The translations under genes and the position numbers were made by a program. From the NCBI RefSeq assembly GCF_001887355.1, contig NZ_MPIN01000008.1, forward strand, positions 299,935 through 363,934: 64,000 nucleotides of DNA. The letters are read 5' to 3'. The stretch is from Cystobacter ferrugineus. Its GTDB lineage: Bacteria > Myxococcota > Myxococcia > Myxococcales > Myxococcaceae. A model generated the notes under the pieces. It did not search any database and was not told where the DNA came from. It saw only the letters and a program-made list of their open reading frames with translations. Of this stretch, positions 16,096 to 26,089 are shown one piece after another (within the stretch, counting starts at the first letter, position 1; every line of letters starts with the position of its first letter).

Positions 16096-17577
16096 ATGAC
16101 GAACCCCACCGACACGCTGATCGTCGACACGAGCACCGGCAAGCTCCGCGGCAGGCGCATGGGCGGCGTCCATGCCTGGCTGAACATCCCCTACGCGGCC
16201 CCGCCCGTGGGTCCCTTGCGCTTCCGCGAGCCCCAGCCCGTCCAGCCCTGGACGGGCATCCGGGACGCGACCCGGTTTGGTGCCTCCGCTCTCCAGCCGC
16301 CCCTCATCCCCGGCCCCCTGAACACCGTGATCAGCTCCAGCAGCCAGTTCAGCGAGGACTGTCTGTACTTGAATGTCTGGTCGCCCGCGGCGGACGGACG
16401 CAAGCGCCCGGTCTGGGTGTGGATCCACGGCGGCGCCTATGACCTGGGCGGCGGCTCGCAGTACCTCGGACACGAGCTGGCGAAGCAGGGAGACATCGTC
16501 TTCGTCAGCATCAACTACCGCCTGAACGCGTTCGGCTTCCTGAACCTGGGTGGACTCTTCGAGGACGAGCGCTTCGCGCACAACGCCGGGCTGCTCGATC
16601 AGGTCGCGGCGCTGCGGTGGGTGAAGGAGAACATCGAGGCGTTCGGAGGAGATCCCACGCGCGTCACCATCGGAGGCGAGTCGGCCGGCTCCGCCTCCGT
16701 CGTGACGCTGATGGTGATGAAGGCGGCGCGAGGCCTCTTCCACGGCGCCATCGCCCAGAGCGCGGGGATGAGCCTGCACGCGGATTGGAACACCAGCCTG
16801 GACATCGCCCAGGAGTTCGCCAGCCAGTTGGGCGTGGGCCGCGACAACCGCGACCAGCTCTGGAGCCTCCCCGCGCCCCTCATCTCGCGGGCCATGCAAC
16901 GCACCAAGAAGACGCGCCCGGAGGGACTCACGACCCGTCCCTACTTCGATGGCCACGTGCTGCCCCCGTCCCTGAAGGACGCCCGAGCCATCCCGACTCC
17001 GAACATCCCCTTGTTGATCGGCACCAACCTGGACGAGCACCGCTTCTTCAGCGTGCTGCGCCTGCCCATCATGCCCTTGAAGCGCCCGCGCCTCGCCAAC
17101 CTGCTGACGCGCCGGTTGGGAGCGGAGCGGGCCGACAAGATCCTCGCGCTCTACCCCGACACGGAGCGCGGCCTGACGGACCTGGGCAGCCACGCCATCT
17201 TCACCATGCCCAGCATCCACTTCTCCGAGCAGCACGCCCAGCATGCGCCCACCTGGCGCTACCGCCTGGACTACCCCTCGCCCTTCCTCGGGCTGGGGGC
17301 GATGCACGCGCTGGACTTGTTCCTGCTCTTCCCCTTCCCGCCCGGGCTGACCCGGCTGCTGCTGGGCAAGCCGACGCCGGAGCTGGAGGCGCTCGCCCAG
17401 CGCATGAAGCGGCATTGGCTGCGCTTCGTGCGCGAGGGCCGCCCCGAGGAGGGCTGGCCCGCGTATGACCTGGAAACCCGGAAGACGCTCTTGTTGAACC
17501 TCGAGGACGAGCTGGTGGCGGATCCCGAGGGCGAGCGGCGCCGGGCCTGGGCGGAGCGCGACGTGATGCCGAGCTGA
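16096..17577 (+). CDS. type-B carboxylesterase
   Basis: A 493-residue esterase of the acetylcholinesterase/para-nitrobenzyl esterase family. It starts with the typical strand pattern VDTSTGKLRGRR, followed by WLNIPYAAPPVGPLRF and SEDCLYLNVWSP. The oxyanion loop is WIHGGAYDLGGG, and the nucleophile Ser is in TIGGESAGSAS (near residue 196). The acid-bearing region is GTNLDEHRFF. No signal peptide is visible from the ATG at 16096; the longer open frame upstream overlaps the divergent lipoprotein gene and is not coding. It hydrolyses carboxylic esters; the natural substrate is unknown. Downstream, 51 bp away, is a permease gene in the same direction, possibly in the same transcript. Confidence 0.92.
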   Translation: MTNPTDTLIVDTSTGKLRGRRMGGVHAWLNIPYAAPPVGPLRFREPQPVQPWTGIRDATRFGASALQPPLIPGPLNTVISSSSQFSEDCLYLNVWSPAADGRKRPVWVWIHGGAYDLGGGSQYLGHELAKQGDIVFVSINYRLNAFGFLNLGGLFEDERFAHNAGLLDQVAALRWVKENIEAFGGDPTRVTIGGESAGSASVVTLMVMKAARGLFHGAIAQSAGMSLHADWNTSLDIAQEFASQLGVGRDNRDQLWSLPAPLISRAMQRTKKTRPEGLTTRPYFDGHVLPPSLKDARAIPTPNIPLLIGTNLDEHRFFSVLRLPIMPLKRPRLANLLTRRLGAERADKILALYPDTERGLTDLGSHAIFTMPSIHFSEQHAQHAPTWRYRLDYPSPFLGLGAMHALDLFLLFPFPPGLTRLLLGKPTPELEALAQRMKRHWLRFVREGRPEEGWPAYDLETRKTLLLNLEDELVADPEGERRRAWAERDVMPS

Positions 17578-17628
17578 CGGCAGTCCAGGAGATGGCGAAA
17601 CGGGCCCGGTGAGCTAAGCCGGAGGTCC

Positions 17629-18858
17629 ATGCCCCCACTGCCGCTCCAGAAGAAGGTCGTCCTGGGCCTCCAGCACACCATCGCCATGTTCGGCGCCACC
17701 GTGCTGGTGCCCCTGCTCACGGGCCTCAATCCGAGCGTCGCCCTGTTCGGCGCCGGGCTCGGCACCCTGCTCTTCCATGCCCTCACGGGCCTGGGTGTGC
17801 CCATCTTCCTGGGCAGCAGCTTCGCCTTCATCGCCCCCATCCTCGCGGTGATGAAGGCCGAGGGCCCCGCCGCCGTGGGAGGAGGCCTCGTCGCCGCGGG
17901 CGCCATGTACGTCGTCTTCTCCGCCGCGGTGAAGGCCGTGGGCGTGGGCCGCATCCAGAAGGTGTTTCCCCCCATCGTCACCGGCCCCGTCATCATCGTC
18001 ATCGGGCTGAGCCTCGCCGGAGTCGCCATCAACCAGGCCCAGAGCCACTGGGGACTGGCGCTCGTCACGCTGCTGGCCGCCATCCTCACCAGTGTCTTCG
18101 CCCGCGGCCTCTTCAAGATGATTCCCATCCTCATCGGCGTGGTCACCGGCTACGTGACGGCGCTGGTGCTCGGCGGTGTGGAGCCCACGAAGCTCGATGC
18201 CATCCGCGACGCCGCCTGGGTGGGCCTCCCCCCCTTCCACGCCCCCCACTTCTCGTGGACGGCCATCTTCGTGCTCGCCCCGGTGGCGCTCGTCACCTTC
18301 ATCGAGCACATCGGCGACGTCATCGTGAACGGCCGCGTGGTGGGCAAGAACTTCCTCGAGTCACCCGGCCTGCCGCGCACCCTGTTCGCCGATGGCATCG
18401 CCAACATGGCGTCCGCCGCGCTCGGGGGACCCGCCGCCACCACCTACGCGGAGAACACGGGCGTGCTCGCCGTCACGCGCGTCTACGACCCGGCCGTCAT
18501 CCGGATCGCCGCCGTCTTCGCCATGCTCTTCGGCCTGTCACCCAAGCTGGCCGCCGTGTTCCAGAGCTTCCCCCCGGGCGTGCTGGGGGGCGTGAGCATC
18601 CTGCTCTTCGGGATGATCGCCTCGGTGGGCATCCGCACCCTGTCCGAGGCGCGGATCGACTTCGCCCACAGCCGCAACCTCATCGTGGTGAGCCTCATCC
18701 TCGTGCTGGGCCTGGGGGGAGCCAAGATACCGGTGACGCTCGGCGAGGTGCACCTGGAGTTGCACGGCATGGCCCTGGCCGCGCTCGTGGGCCTGCTCGC
18801 CAACGCGCTCCTCCCCGAGTCCCTCAACCGCGAGGAGCACGGCCCGCACTCCACTTGA
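17629..18858 (+). CDS. uraA: uracil/xanthine permease (NCS2 family, UraA-like)
   Basis: A 409-residue inner-membrane nucleobase:proton symporter with the NCS2 pattern of about 14 helices. Diagnostic segments are [20 protein letters not shown] at the N-terminus, [20 protein letters not shown] in the middle, and [20 protein letters not shown], which carries the substrate-binding region between the two structural repeats. Glu in FIEH and Glu in YAENTG are the usual substrate and proton residues. GGAGG lies 4 bp before the ATG. The length matches UraA. It is more likely a uracil than a xanthine transporter on motif grounds, but I cannot separate the two firmly. It converges on the acyl-CoA synthetase gene with 24 bp between. 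Confidence 0.88.
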   Translation: MPPLPLQKKVVLGLQHTIAMFGATVLVPLLTGLNPSVALFGAGLGTLLFHALTGLGVPIFLGSSFAFIAPILAVMKAEGPAAVGGGLVAAGAMYVVFSAAVKAVGVGRIQKVFPPIVTGPVIIVIGLSLAGVAINQAQSHWGLALVTLLAAILTSVFARGLFKMIPILIGVVTGYVTALVLGGVEPTKLDAIRDAAWVGLPPFHAPHFSWTAIFVLAPVALVTFIEHIGDVIVNGRVVGKNFLESPGLPRTLFADGIANMASAALGGPAATTYAENTGVLAVTRVYDPAVIRIAAVFAMLFGLSPKLAAVFQSFPPGVLGGVSILLFGMIASVGIRTLSEARIDFAHSRNLIVVSLILVLGLGGAKIPVTLGEVHLELHGMALAALVGLLANALLPESLNREEHGPHST

Positions 18859-18882
18859 GCGCGGGCCGGCGCGAGGGCCCCC

Positions 18883-20538
18883 TCAGTCCTTCGCGGGGGG
18901 CCGGCCCAGGGCCAGGGCGCGCAGCTCGTTGCGGCGGATCTTCCCGCTCACCGTCTTGGGCAGCTCGGTGACGAATTCAATCTCGCGCGGGTACTTGTAG
19001 GGCGCCGTCGTGCGCTTGACGTGCTCCTGCAGCTCGCTCGCGAGCGCCTCCGAGCCCGTGAAGCCCGGCGCGAGCACCACGTAGGCCTTGAGGCGCTGTC
19101 CCAGGCGCTCGTCCGGCACGCCCACCACGGCCGACTCCACCACGGCCGCGTGCTCCAGCAGCGCCGACTCCACCTCGAAGGGCCCCACGCGGTAGCCGGA
19201 CGTCTTGACGACGTCGTCGCGCCGGCCCACGAACCAGAAGTAGCCGTCCGCGTCCTTCACCGCCCGGTCGCCCGTCACGTACCAGTCGCCGCGAAACGCC
19301 GCCTCGTTCGCCGCGTCGTCCTCGAGGTAGCCGTCGAAGAGCCCCACGGGCCGCTCCGGCTTCACCCGCACCGCGATGTCGCCCTCCTGCCCCGAGGGCA
19401 CCTCCCGGCCCGCGTCGTCGATGACCGACACGACGAAGCCCGGCGTGGGCTTGCCCATGGAGCCCGCGCGCGGCTCCAGGCAGGAGAACATGCCCACCAC
19501 CACCACGGACTCCGTCTGGCCGTAGCCCTCGCGGATGGTCAGCCCCGTGGCCTGCTTCCAGGTGTCGATGACCTCGGGGTTGAGCGGCTCGCCCGCGCTC
19601 GCCACGTGCCGCAGCGCGGACAGGTCATACGCGGACAGGTCCTTCTGCACGAGCGCCCGCCACGCCGTGGGCGGCGCGCAGAACGTCGTCACCCGCTGCC
19701 GCTCGAGCATCCGCAGGAAGCGCTCGGGCTCGAAGCGGCCCCGGAAGTCGAACACCACGTTGCACGCGCCCTGGCTCCACGGGCCGAAGAGCTTGCCCCA
19801 GGCGCACTTGGCCCACCCCGTGTCCGACAACGTCAGGTGCCGGTCCTCCGGCGTCAGATCCAACCAGTAGCGGCCCGTCACCTCGTGCCCCAGGCCATAG
19901 CTGGCCTGCGTGTGCTGCACCCGCTTGGGCATGCCCGTGGTGCCCGACGTGAAGTAGAGCAGCATCGGATCATCCGCCCGCGTGCGCTCGAAGGACTCGC
20001 CGGACGCGTCCTCCGGCGCCGCCGCGGACGTGTACGCCACCCAGGGAGAGGGCGCCGGCCCCACGGACACCCAGTGCCTCACGGCGCCCGTGCCCGCGAG
20101 CCCCTCGAACCGGTCCAGGCAGCTCGCGTCCGCGATGACGCCGTGGGCCCCCGCGGCCTCCAGCCGGTAGCGCACGTCCTTGGGGGTGAGCATGGGCGTG
20201 CCCGGCATGAAGACGATGCCCGCGCGGATGCACCCGAGCACCAGGAACCACCACTCCGGCACCCGCGGCATCATCACGAAGACGCGCTCGCCCTTGCGCA
20301 GGCCCAGCTCTGTCAGGAAGCGAGCAGCGTGCAGCGAGCGCCGCCGCACCTCGCTCCAGGTAAAGCTCCGCTCCGCCCCGCCCTCGTCGCTCCATTGCAG
20401 CGCCAGCGCCTCGGGACGCTCACGGGCCCAGCGGTCCGTGACATCCGCGGCGAAGTTGAAGAATTCCGGTCGGTTCCACCGGAAGCCACGCCAGGTGGCT
20501 TCGTAGTCGGTCATGTTACGAGGAGGTGACGAGGCCAT
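18883..20538 (-). CDS. acyl-CoA synthetase (AMP-forming, medium-chain type)
   Basis: A 551-residue ANL-superfamily ligase. It activates a carboxylic acid to the acyl-AMP and then the CoA thioester. Motifs in order are LLYFTSGTTGMPKRVQHT (phosphate loop), GYGQTESVVVVG, YVTGDRAVKDADGYFWFVGR (hinge region) and LPKTVSGKIRRNELR with the C-terminal catalytic Lys. The N-terminal WRGFRWNRPEFFNFA and the overall length match the medium-chain/benzoate-type ACSM group more than acetyl-CoA synthetase. I chose the ATG at 20538, 9 bp after GGAG; a second ATG at 20514 is possible. It is monocistronic here. The 173 bp upstream, shared with the divergent membrane-protein gene, contains an A/T-rich CAATATT patch. 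Confidence 0.92.
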   Translation of the reverse strand: MASSPPRNMTDYEATWRGFRWNRPEFFNFAADVTDRWARERPEALALQWSDEGGAERSFTWSEVRRRSLHAARFLTELGLRKGERVFVMMPRVPEWWFLVLGCIRAGIVFMPGTPMLTPKDVRYRLEAAGAHGVIADASCLDRFEGLAGTGAVRHWVSVGPAPSPWVAYTSAAAPEDASGESFERTRADDPMLLYFTSGTTGMPKRVQHTQASYGLGHEVTGRYWLDLTPEDRHLTLSDTGWAKCAWGKLFGPWSQGACNVVFDFRGRFEPERFLRMLERQRVTTFCAPPTAWRALVQKDLSAYDLSALRHVASAGEPLNPEVIDTWKQATGLTIREGYGQTESVVVVGMFSCLEPRAGSMGKPTPGFVVSVIDDAGREVPSGQEGDIAVRVKPERPVGLFDGYLEDDAANEAAFRGDWYVTGDRAVKDADGYFWFVGRRDDVVKTSGYRVGPFEVESALLEHAAVVESAVVGVPDERLGQRLKAYVVLAPGFTGSEALASELQEHVKRTTAPYKYPREIEFVTELPKTVSGKIRRNELRALALGRPPAKD

Positions 20539-20711
20539 GGAACGCTCCAGTCGAAGGGCGGCGTGAACCCGGCCGCCACGCCCGTCCCAACACAATATTC
20601 ATGGGTTGGCGTCCTGGTGGAAGCGGTTGGCGGCCGCAGGAAAGCGGTCATACCCCCAGTCAAGGCAATCAGTGGGCTCCCACGACACCGCTCCGTTGAC
20701 GGGAGACCTCC

Positions 20712-21227
20712 ATGAACGCGAATGCGATTGCCCTGACTCAAACCACCCCCCACCGGTCGTTTGGCGTCTACGCCCGGGTGCTCGCCACGCAGATCCTCTA
20801 CGTGGCGCCGCTGCTGTGGCTGCTCGAGCTGGCCCAGAACCAGGCCTGGAAGGCGGTGAACGGGACCTATGGCTGGCTGTACCCGGACTCCCCCTACGGC
20901 TGGTTCTCCTTCGGGAGCATGGTGCTGTGGGTGGGCTCGGTGTTCCTGATGTGGACGATGCACTACTACTGGTTCCACCCCCGGCAGATGAAGGCGTGGT
21001 CGCGCATCTGCATCGGCTCGGCGGTGTGCTGGGTGGGCGAGTGGATCGGCGGCTTCATGGCGGTGACGCTCACCGGCAAGCACCTGCACGTCTGGCCCGG
21101 CGCCGCACTGGTGTACGTGAGCTTCCCGGCCATCTTCTTCTGGGTGAGCAACGTCATCATCTACCACCTGCTCACGGTGCACGTGATCGATCTGACGCCG
21201 CGCTACGACGCGCCGGCGGACGAGTGA
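20712..21227 (+). CDS. small four-helix membrane protein, unknown function
   Basis: A 171-residue integral membrane protein with about four hydrophobic segments: VLATQILYVAPLLWLLELA, MVLWVGSVFLMWTMHYYW, ICIGSAVCWVGEWIGGF and VYVSFPAIFFWVSNVIIYHL. It is rich in Trp and Tyr and has several His in or beside the membrane (MHYYWFH, IYHLLTVHVID), which could bind metal or haem, but I recognise no family. GGGAG stands 6 bp before the ATG. It is divergent from the acyl-CoA synthetase gene and convergent with the decayed region downstream. Coding potential is good (regular codon use, hydrophobic periodicity); function is unassigned. Confidence 0.8.
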   Translation: MNANAIALTQTTPHRSFGVYARVLATQILYVAPLLWLLELAQNQAWKAVNGTYGWLYPDSPYGWFSFGSMVLWVGSVFLMWTMHYYWFHPRQMKAWSRICIGSAVCWVGEWIGGFMAVTLTGKHLHVWPGAALVYVSFPAIFFWVSNVIIYHLLTVHVIDLTPRYDAPADE

Positions 21228-21229
21228 GG

Positions 21230-22573
21230 GAGCGCGCGGGGCGGCACCGCGTCCCGCGCACGGAGATGTCCCCGCGAGTCAGGTTCCACACCGCGGCCAC
21301 CCTGGCCCGGTAAGGCTCGCCCGCTTCGACCTCCGCCTCGGTCATCGAGGTGTTGAGCACGAGCGAGCCACCGCCCTCCACCCCTGGCGGGCGCACCCGT
21401 TTTCAGGGCAGAGAAGCCAACGAGGGCTCGGCGAGCACGGTTCACCGCGTGGTCTCCCCGTGGACGATGGACGTGGTGGTCCTGGTGGTGGACCCGAGCG
21501 TATCGCTCCAATCCATCTCGGACACGCTCCCGGTATCGTCCGGCAGGCCTCACCAGAGGCCCGCCCGCCAACGTCCCTGCTCCTGGGGATAGACGCGCCA
21601 GGCGTCCACGCCGGGCGAAGGCGTACGAGTGCCCGGGGCTCGGAGTACCGGCCCCTGTCCCTTCAGTCACCCGTGTCGCCAGGGCCCCTCCAGGTGGGAG
21701 GAGCCCCAACCCGCCCGCATGGGCGGACCCTCGCCGTCCGGGAGCACCCCCGGAAATGACGTGTCGGGATTGCCCTCCTCCTCCCTCGGGGGAAGGCACA
21801 CGAGGCTCACGAGCACACGGCACCCCGTGGCCCGGGTCGCCGCACCCCGCTTCGAATGAGCGTCTCCCGCTCCCGGCGAGCAACTCTCCCCGAGATGCGA
21901 GCGCGGCTCCGGAAGACGGAGGAAGCTGGGGACGGCGCAACGCATCGAGTCCCCGCGAGGCGCCGAGCGCCCCCCGCGCGAGGATCTGGCCTGGCGGCAT
22001 GCCGCCCGAGCCTCGAGAGATGCCGCTCGTCAACGAAGACGCCGTGACGAAGGGCCTTGGTGACACGATCTCCCTGCCGCGAACGACTCCGGGCATGCTC
22101 ACCTGCCCGCGGCGAACTGTTCGCTCCACACGCACGACTCCGGCAACCGCCTCACGGAGCGCCTGCGCGTCATTCCCTCCCTGGGAGGGGAGCACCTGGT
22201 GTACCCACGGGTGCTCGGTTCTGCTGGCCAGCGCCGGAGAAGCAACCTCCGGGCGGGGAGCGGACAGCGGGAGCCCCGGCTTCACCGCGGGGGGCGGTGA
22301 AACCTCCGGGCGGACCGCGAGGCCCACCAGGAGCACTCCCCGGACACGGGCGGAGCGCTGGGGTGACACGATCTTCCGCGCGGGAGCGGGGGGCCTGGGG
22401 GCCGGACCGTGCGTGTGCGGGATGCTCTCCTCCAGATACACGGAGAGCGCGTCGAGCGAGGTGTCCACACTCGCGCAACCGGAAGCCCACAGAGCGAGAC
22501 ACAACGACGCCACGAGGAGCCGCGTCCCGCCGGGCCCCGTGCTTCGCCGTCCTCTGTTGACTTCACCTCTCAT
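21230..22573 (-). pseudogene. decayed lipoprotein gene region, unknown family
   Basis: The minus strand starts well: ATG at 22573, then a lipoprotein signal LLVASLCLALWASGC and ASVDTSLDALSVYLEES. After that the frame becomes low-complexity and rich in Pro, Arg and Gly, unlike its neighbours. Protein-like fragments appear in other minus frames, for example DDTGSVSEMDWSDTLGST (about 21487-21540) running into a TGA, and SLVLNTSMTEAEVEAGEP (about 21310-21370), followed by VWNLTRGDISVRG. The likely picture is one exported protein of about 400 residues damaged by several frameshifts. One open frame of about 457 codons does run through, so a real but unusual low-complexity protein is the alternative. 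End coordinates are approximate. No coding sequence is supported in 22574-22714. Confidence 0.45.
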
Positions 22574-22627
22574 GCGCACCGCCTGTGTTACCGCGCCGCG
22601 CGACAAGCGCAATTCTTCGGCCGCTGA

Positions 22628-23827
<1,200 letters not shown>

Positions 23828-23829
23828 CC

Positions 23830-24678
23830 ATGGACGCCCTGAAACCCCACGCCGAGAACCGCTGCTTCGGCGGCACCGTCGGCTTCTACAAGCACACCTC
23901 TCAGGAGTGCGGCGGCGAGATGCGCTTCGCCGTCTACCTGCCGCCCCAGGCCCAGGCGGGACAGAAGGTGCCGGTCCTCTATTACCTGTCCGGCCTCACC
24001 TGCACCGAGGACACCTTCCTCATCAAGGGCGGAGCGCAGCGGCTCGCCGCCGAGCTGGGATTGATGCTGGTGGTGCCCGACACCAGCCCGCGCCAGACGG
24101 GCATTCTCAAGGAGGACGCGGACTGGGAGGTGGGTACCGCCGCCGGCTTCTACCTGGATGCCACCCAGGCGCCCTGGGCCTCGCGCTTCCGCATGTACAG
24201 CTATGTGACTCGGGAGCTGCCCGAGCTGGTGGGCAAGCACTTCCCCGCCCGGATGGATCGCGAGGGGATTTTCGGCCACTCCATGGGAGGCCATGGCGCG
24301 CTCGTCTGCGCGCTGCGCCAGCCGGGCCGCTACCGCTCCGTGTCCGCCTTCGCCCCCATCAGCGCCCCCATGCGCTGCCCCTGGGGACAGAAGGCCTTTG
24401 GCACCTACCTCGGGCCGGACGCCGAGACATGGCGCGCCTGGGATGCCACGGAATTGCTGCGCGGCGGGGCGCGCGTTCCCCCACTGCTCGTGGACCAGGG
24501 CACGCAGGACAAGTTCCTCGCGGAGCAGCTCAAACCCGAATTGTTGCGGGCCGCCTGCGAGCAGGCAGGGCAGCCCCTGACACTCCGCTCCCAGGACGGG
24601 TATGACCACGGTTATTACTTCGTTTCGACCTTCATGGCGGACCACCTGCGGCACCACGCCGCGGCGCTAACCGCCTGA
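23830..24678 (+). CDS. frmB: S-formylglutathione hydrolase
   Basis: A 282-residue esterase-D family hydrolase. It splits S-formylglutathione into formate and glutathione, the second step after FrmA. The triad is visible: Ser in IFGHSMGGHGAL (near 150), Asp in LVDQGTQDKFL, His in YDHGYYF. Family markers LYYLSGLTCTEDTF and DTSPR are present. It starts 2 bp after the frmA stop and has a weak ribosome binding site, suggesting translational coupling. A strong GC-rich hairpin follows its stop at 24704-24733. Confidence 0.96.
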   Translation: MDALKPHAENRCFGGTVGFYKHTSQECGGEMRFAVYLPPQAQAGQKVPVLYYLSGLTCTEDTFLIKGGAQRLAAELGLMLVVPDTSPRQTGILKEDADWEVGTAAGFYLDATQAPWASRFRMYSYVTRELPELVGKHFPARMDREGIFGHSMGGHGALVCALRQPGRYRSVSAFAPISAPMRCPWGQKAFGTYLGPDAETWRAWDATELLRGGARVPPLLVDQGTQDKFLAEQLKPELLRAACEQAGQPLTLRSQDGYDHGYYFVSTFMADHLRHHAAALTA

Positions 24679-24703
24679 AACCTCTCATCTCGATGATTGC
24701 TCA

Positions 24704-24733
24704 CCCCGAGGGCCTGCTCACGGGCCCTCGGGG
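24704..24733 (+). terminator. hairpin terminator after frmAB
   Basis: CCCCGAGGGCC (24704-24714) pairs perfectly with GGCCCTCGGGG (24723-24733) across an 8-base loop, 26 bp after the frmB stop. Only a weak pyrimidine run (CTCTTCCC) follows, so termination may be partial. Confidence 0.65.
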
Positions 24734-24856
24734 GGCTCTTCCCTGGGCAGGCGAGCCAGCCTCGATTTCCCGTGAGGGGGATGACAGGGACACGTCATTG
24801 GGAAGTTAAAAAGCAAGTCGCTTGTCCTTGTGGTCCCAACGACGAAAGGACACAGA

Positions 24857-25900
24857 TTGAAGCGACTGCTGAACGTTGCCGCCCTCGCGCTGCTGGTGCC
24901 CACCCTGGCCTCGGCCTCCGTCGTGTGGAAGGGCGACCTCGAAACCGGAAATCTCTCTCAGTGGGATGCAGAACAGAGCGTGTCCTCGAACCGCCTGTTG
25001 GTGGTGACTTCGCCGGTGCGAGAGGGTCGTTATGCGTTGAAGACCACCGTGCGCCAGGGGGACAACCCCATCAAGGCGAGTGGCAACCGTAACGAGTTGG
25101 TCTATCTGAGCCGGGAGACCTCGGGCTCCGAGTACTATTACAAGTGGAGCACGCTCTTTCCCGCCAGCTTCCCGATCTCGCCCAAGTGGGCGCTGTTCAC
25201 CCAGTGGCACCAGGAAGGGCACAGCGGCTCCCCCCCGCTCGAGCTCTACGTGGTCAATGATCGGCTGAACCTGCGGGTGGGCGGCAGCAGTGGGAAGGTC
25301 GTCTGGACGACCCCCATGCAGCGCGATCAATGGAACGACTTCATCCTCCACGTGAAGTGGTCTTCCGACAAGAAGGTCGGCTTCATCGAGCTGTACCACA
25401 ATGGCAAGGTGGTGCTGCCCAAGACGTACATGGCCACGCAGTTCGGCAGCCAGCGCAACTACCTCAAGATGGGCCTGTACCGTGACGCGTCCATCAAGCC
25501 GGAGGGCATCGTCTACCATGACGGTTTCGTGCAGAGCACGAGCCTGGAAGACGTGCTGCCCGCCGTGACCACCCAGGAGCCCCAGGAGAATCCCACGCCG
25601 GAGCAGCCGATCGACACCGCCCCCGACATGGATGACCCGACCAACGGCCCGCCCGATGAGGCGAATGGCGACGGCGCCATCACCCAGGGTCCCTCCTCGG
25701 ACAACTCCCCGGGGACCGCCGGCCTGGTGCCCGGCTCGCCGAACGCCTACGAGGACGGCCTGCAGCCCCAGAGCTGCGGCGGTGCCTCGGCCACTGGCGG
25801 CACGCCCCTGCTCCTCGCCGGCATGCTGAGCCTGCTCTTCCTGGCCAGCCGCCGCCGCAAGACGGCACACGCGCTCGCACGCCACTCCACCCAGCGCTAG
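24857..25900 (+). CDS. exported polysaccharide lyase-like protein with MYXO-CTERM-type sorting tail
   Basis: A 347-residue exported protein. I chose the TTG at 24857 because AAAGGA lies 6 bp upstream and the product opens directly with a signal peptide (LKRLLNVAALALLVPTLASA). Residues about 20-235 match the heparin-lyase-I-like jelly-roll family (PF14099): GDLETGNLSQWDAEQ, EYYYKWSTLFP, FTQWHQEG, WNDFILHVKWS and YLKMGLYRD. An acidic, Pro-rich linker follows. The C-terminus has a Cys-Gly pair (QSCGG), a hydrophobic helix (LLLAGMLSLLFLA) and an Arg/Lys cluster (SRRRK), the layout of MYXO-CTERM tails that direct surface anchoring after processing. The likely substrate is a uronic-acid polysaccharide; catalytic residues were not assigned. 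It is monocistronic, with hairpins before and after. Confidence 0.8.
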   Translation: MKRLLNVAALALLVPTLASASVVWKGDLETGNLSQWDAEQSVSSNRLLVVTSPVREGRYALKTTVRQGDNPIKASGNRNELVYLSRETSGSEYYYKWSTLFPASFPISPKWALFTQWHQEGHSGSPPLELYVVNDRLNLRVGGSSGKVVWTTPMQRDQWNDFILHVKWSSDKKVGFIELYHNGKVVLPKTYMATQFGSQRNYLKMGLYRDASIKPEGIVYHDGFVQSTSLEDVLPAVTTQEPQENPTPEQPIDTAPDMDDPTNGPPDEANGDGAITQGPSSDNSPGTAGLVPGSPNAYEDGLQPQSCGGASATGGTPLLLAGMLSLLFLASRRRKTAHALARHSTQR

Positions 25901-25922
25901 GACCCACCCTCCATGCGCAACC

Positions 25923-25953
25923 GCACCCCCGGGCCCCGTGGCTTCGGGGGTGC
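25923..25953 (+). terminator. hairpin after the polysaccharide lyase gene
   Basis: GCACCCCCG (25923-25931) and CGGGGGTGC (25945-25953) are perfect inverted repeats with a 13-base loop, 22 bp after the stop codon. No T run follows, so this is a likely but not proven terminator. Confidence 0.5.
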
Positions 25954-26089
25954 GCGCGTGCCCCCCCCTTGGCGGCAACAGGAGGAGCGCGCCTTCCACT
26001 CTCCGTGTGGATTGGAGGACTGGAGAGCTGTCCCTCCAGTCCAGTGATGGCGCACTCTGAACACAGGGGATGTACTGGAGCACGAGGCG

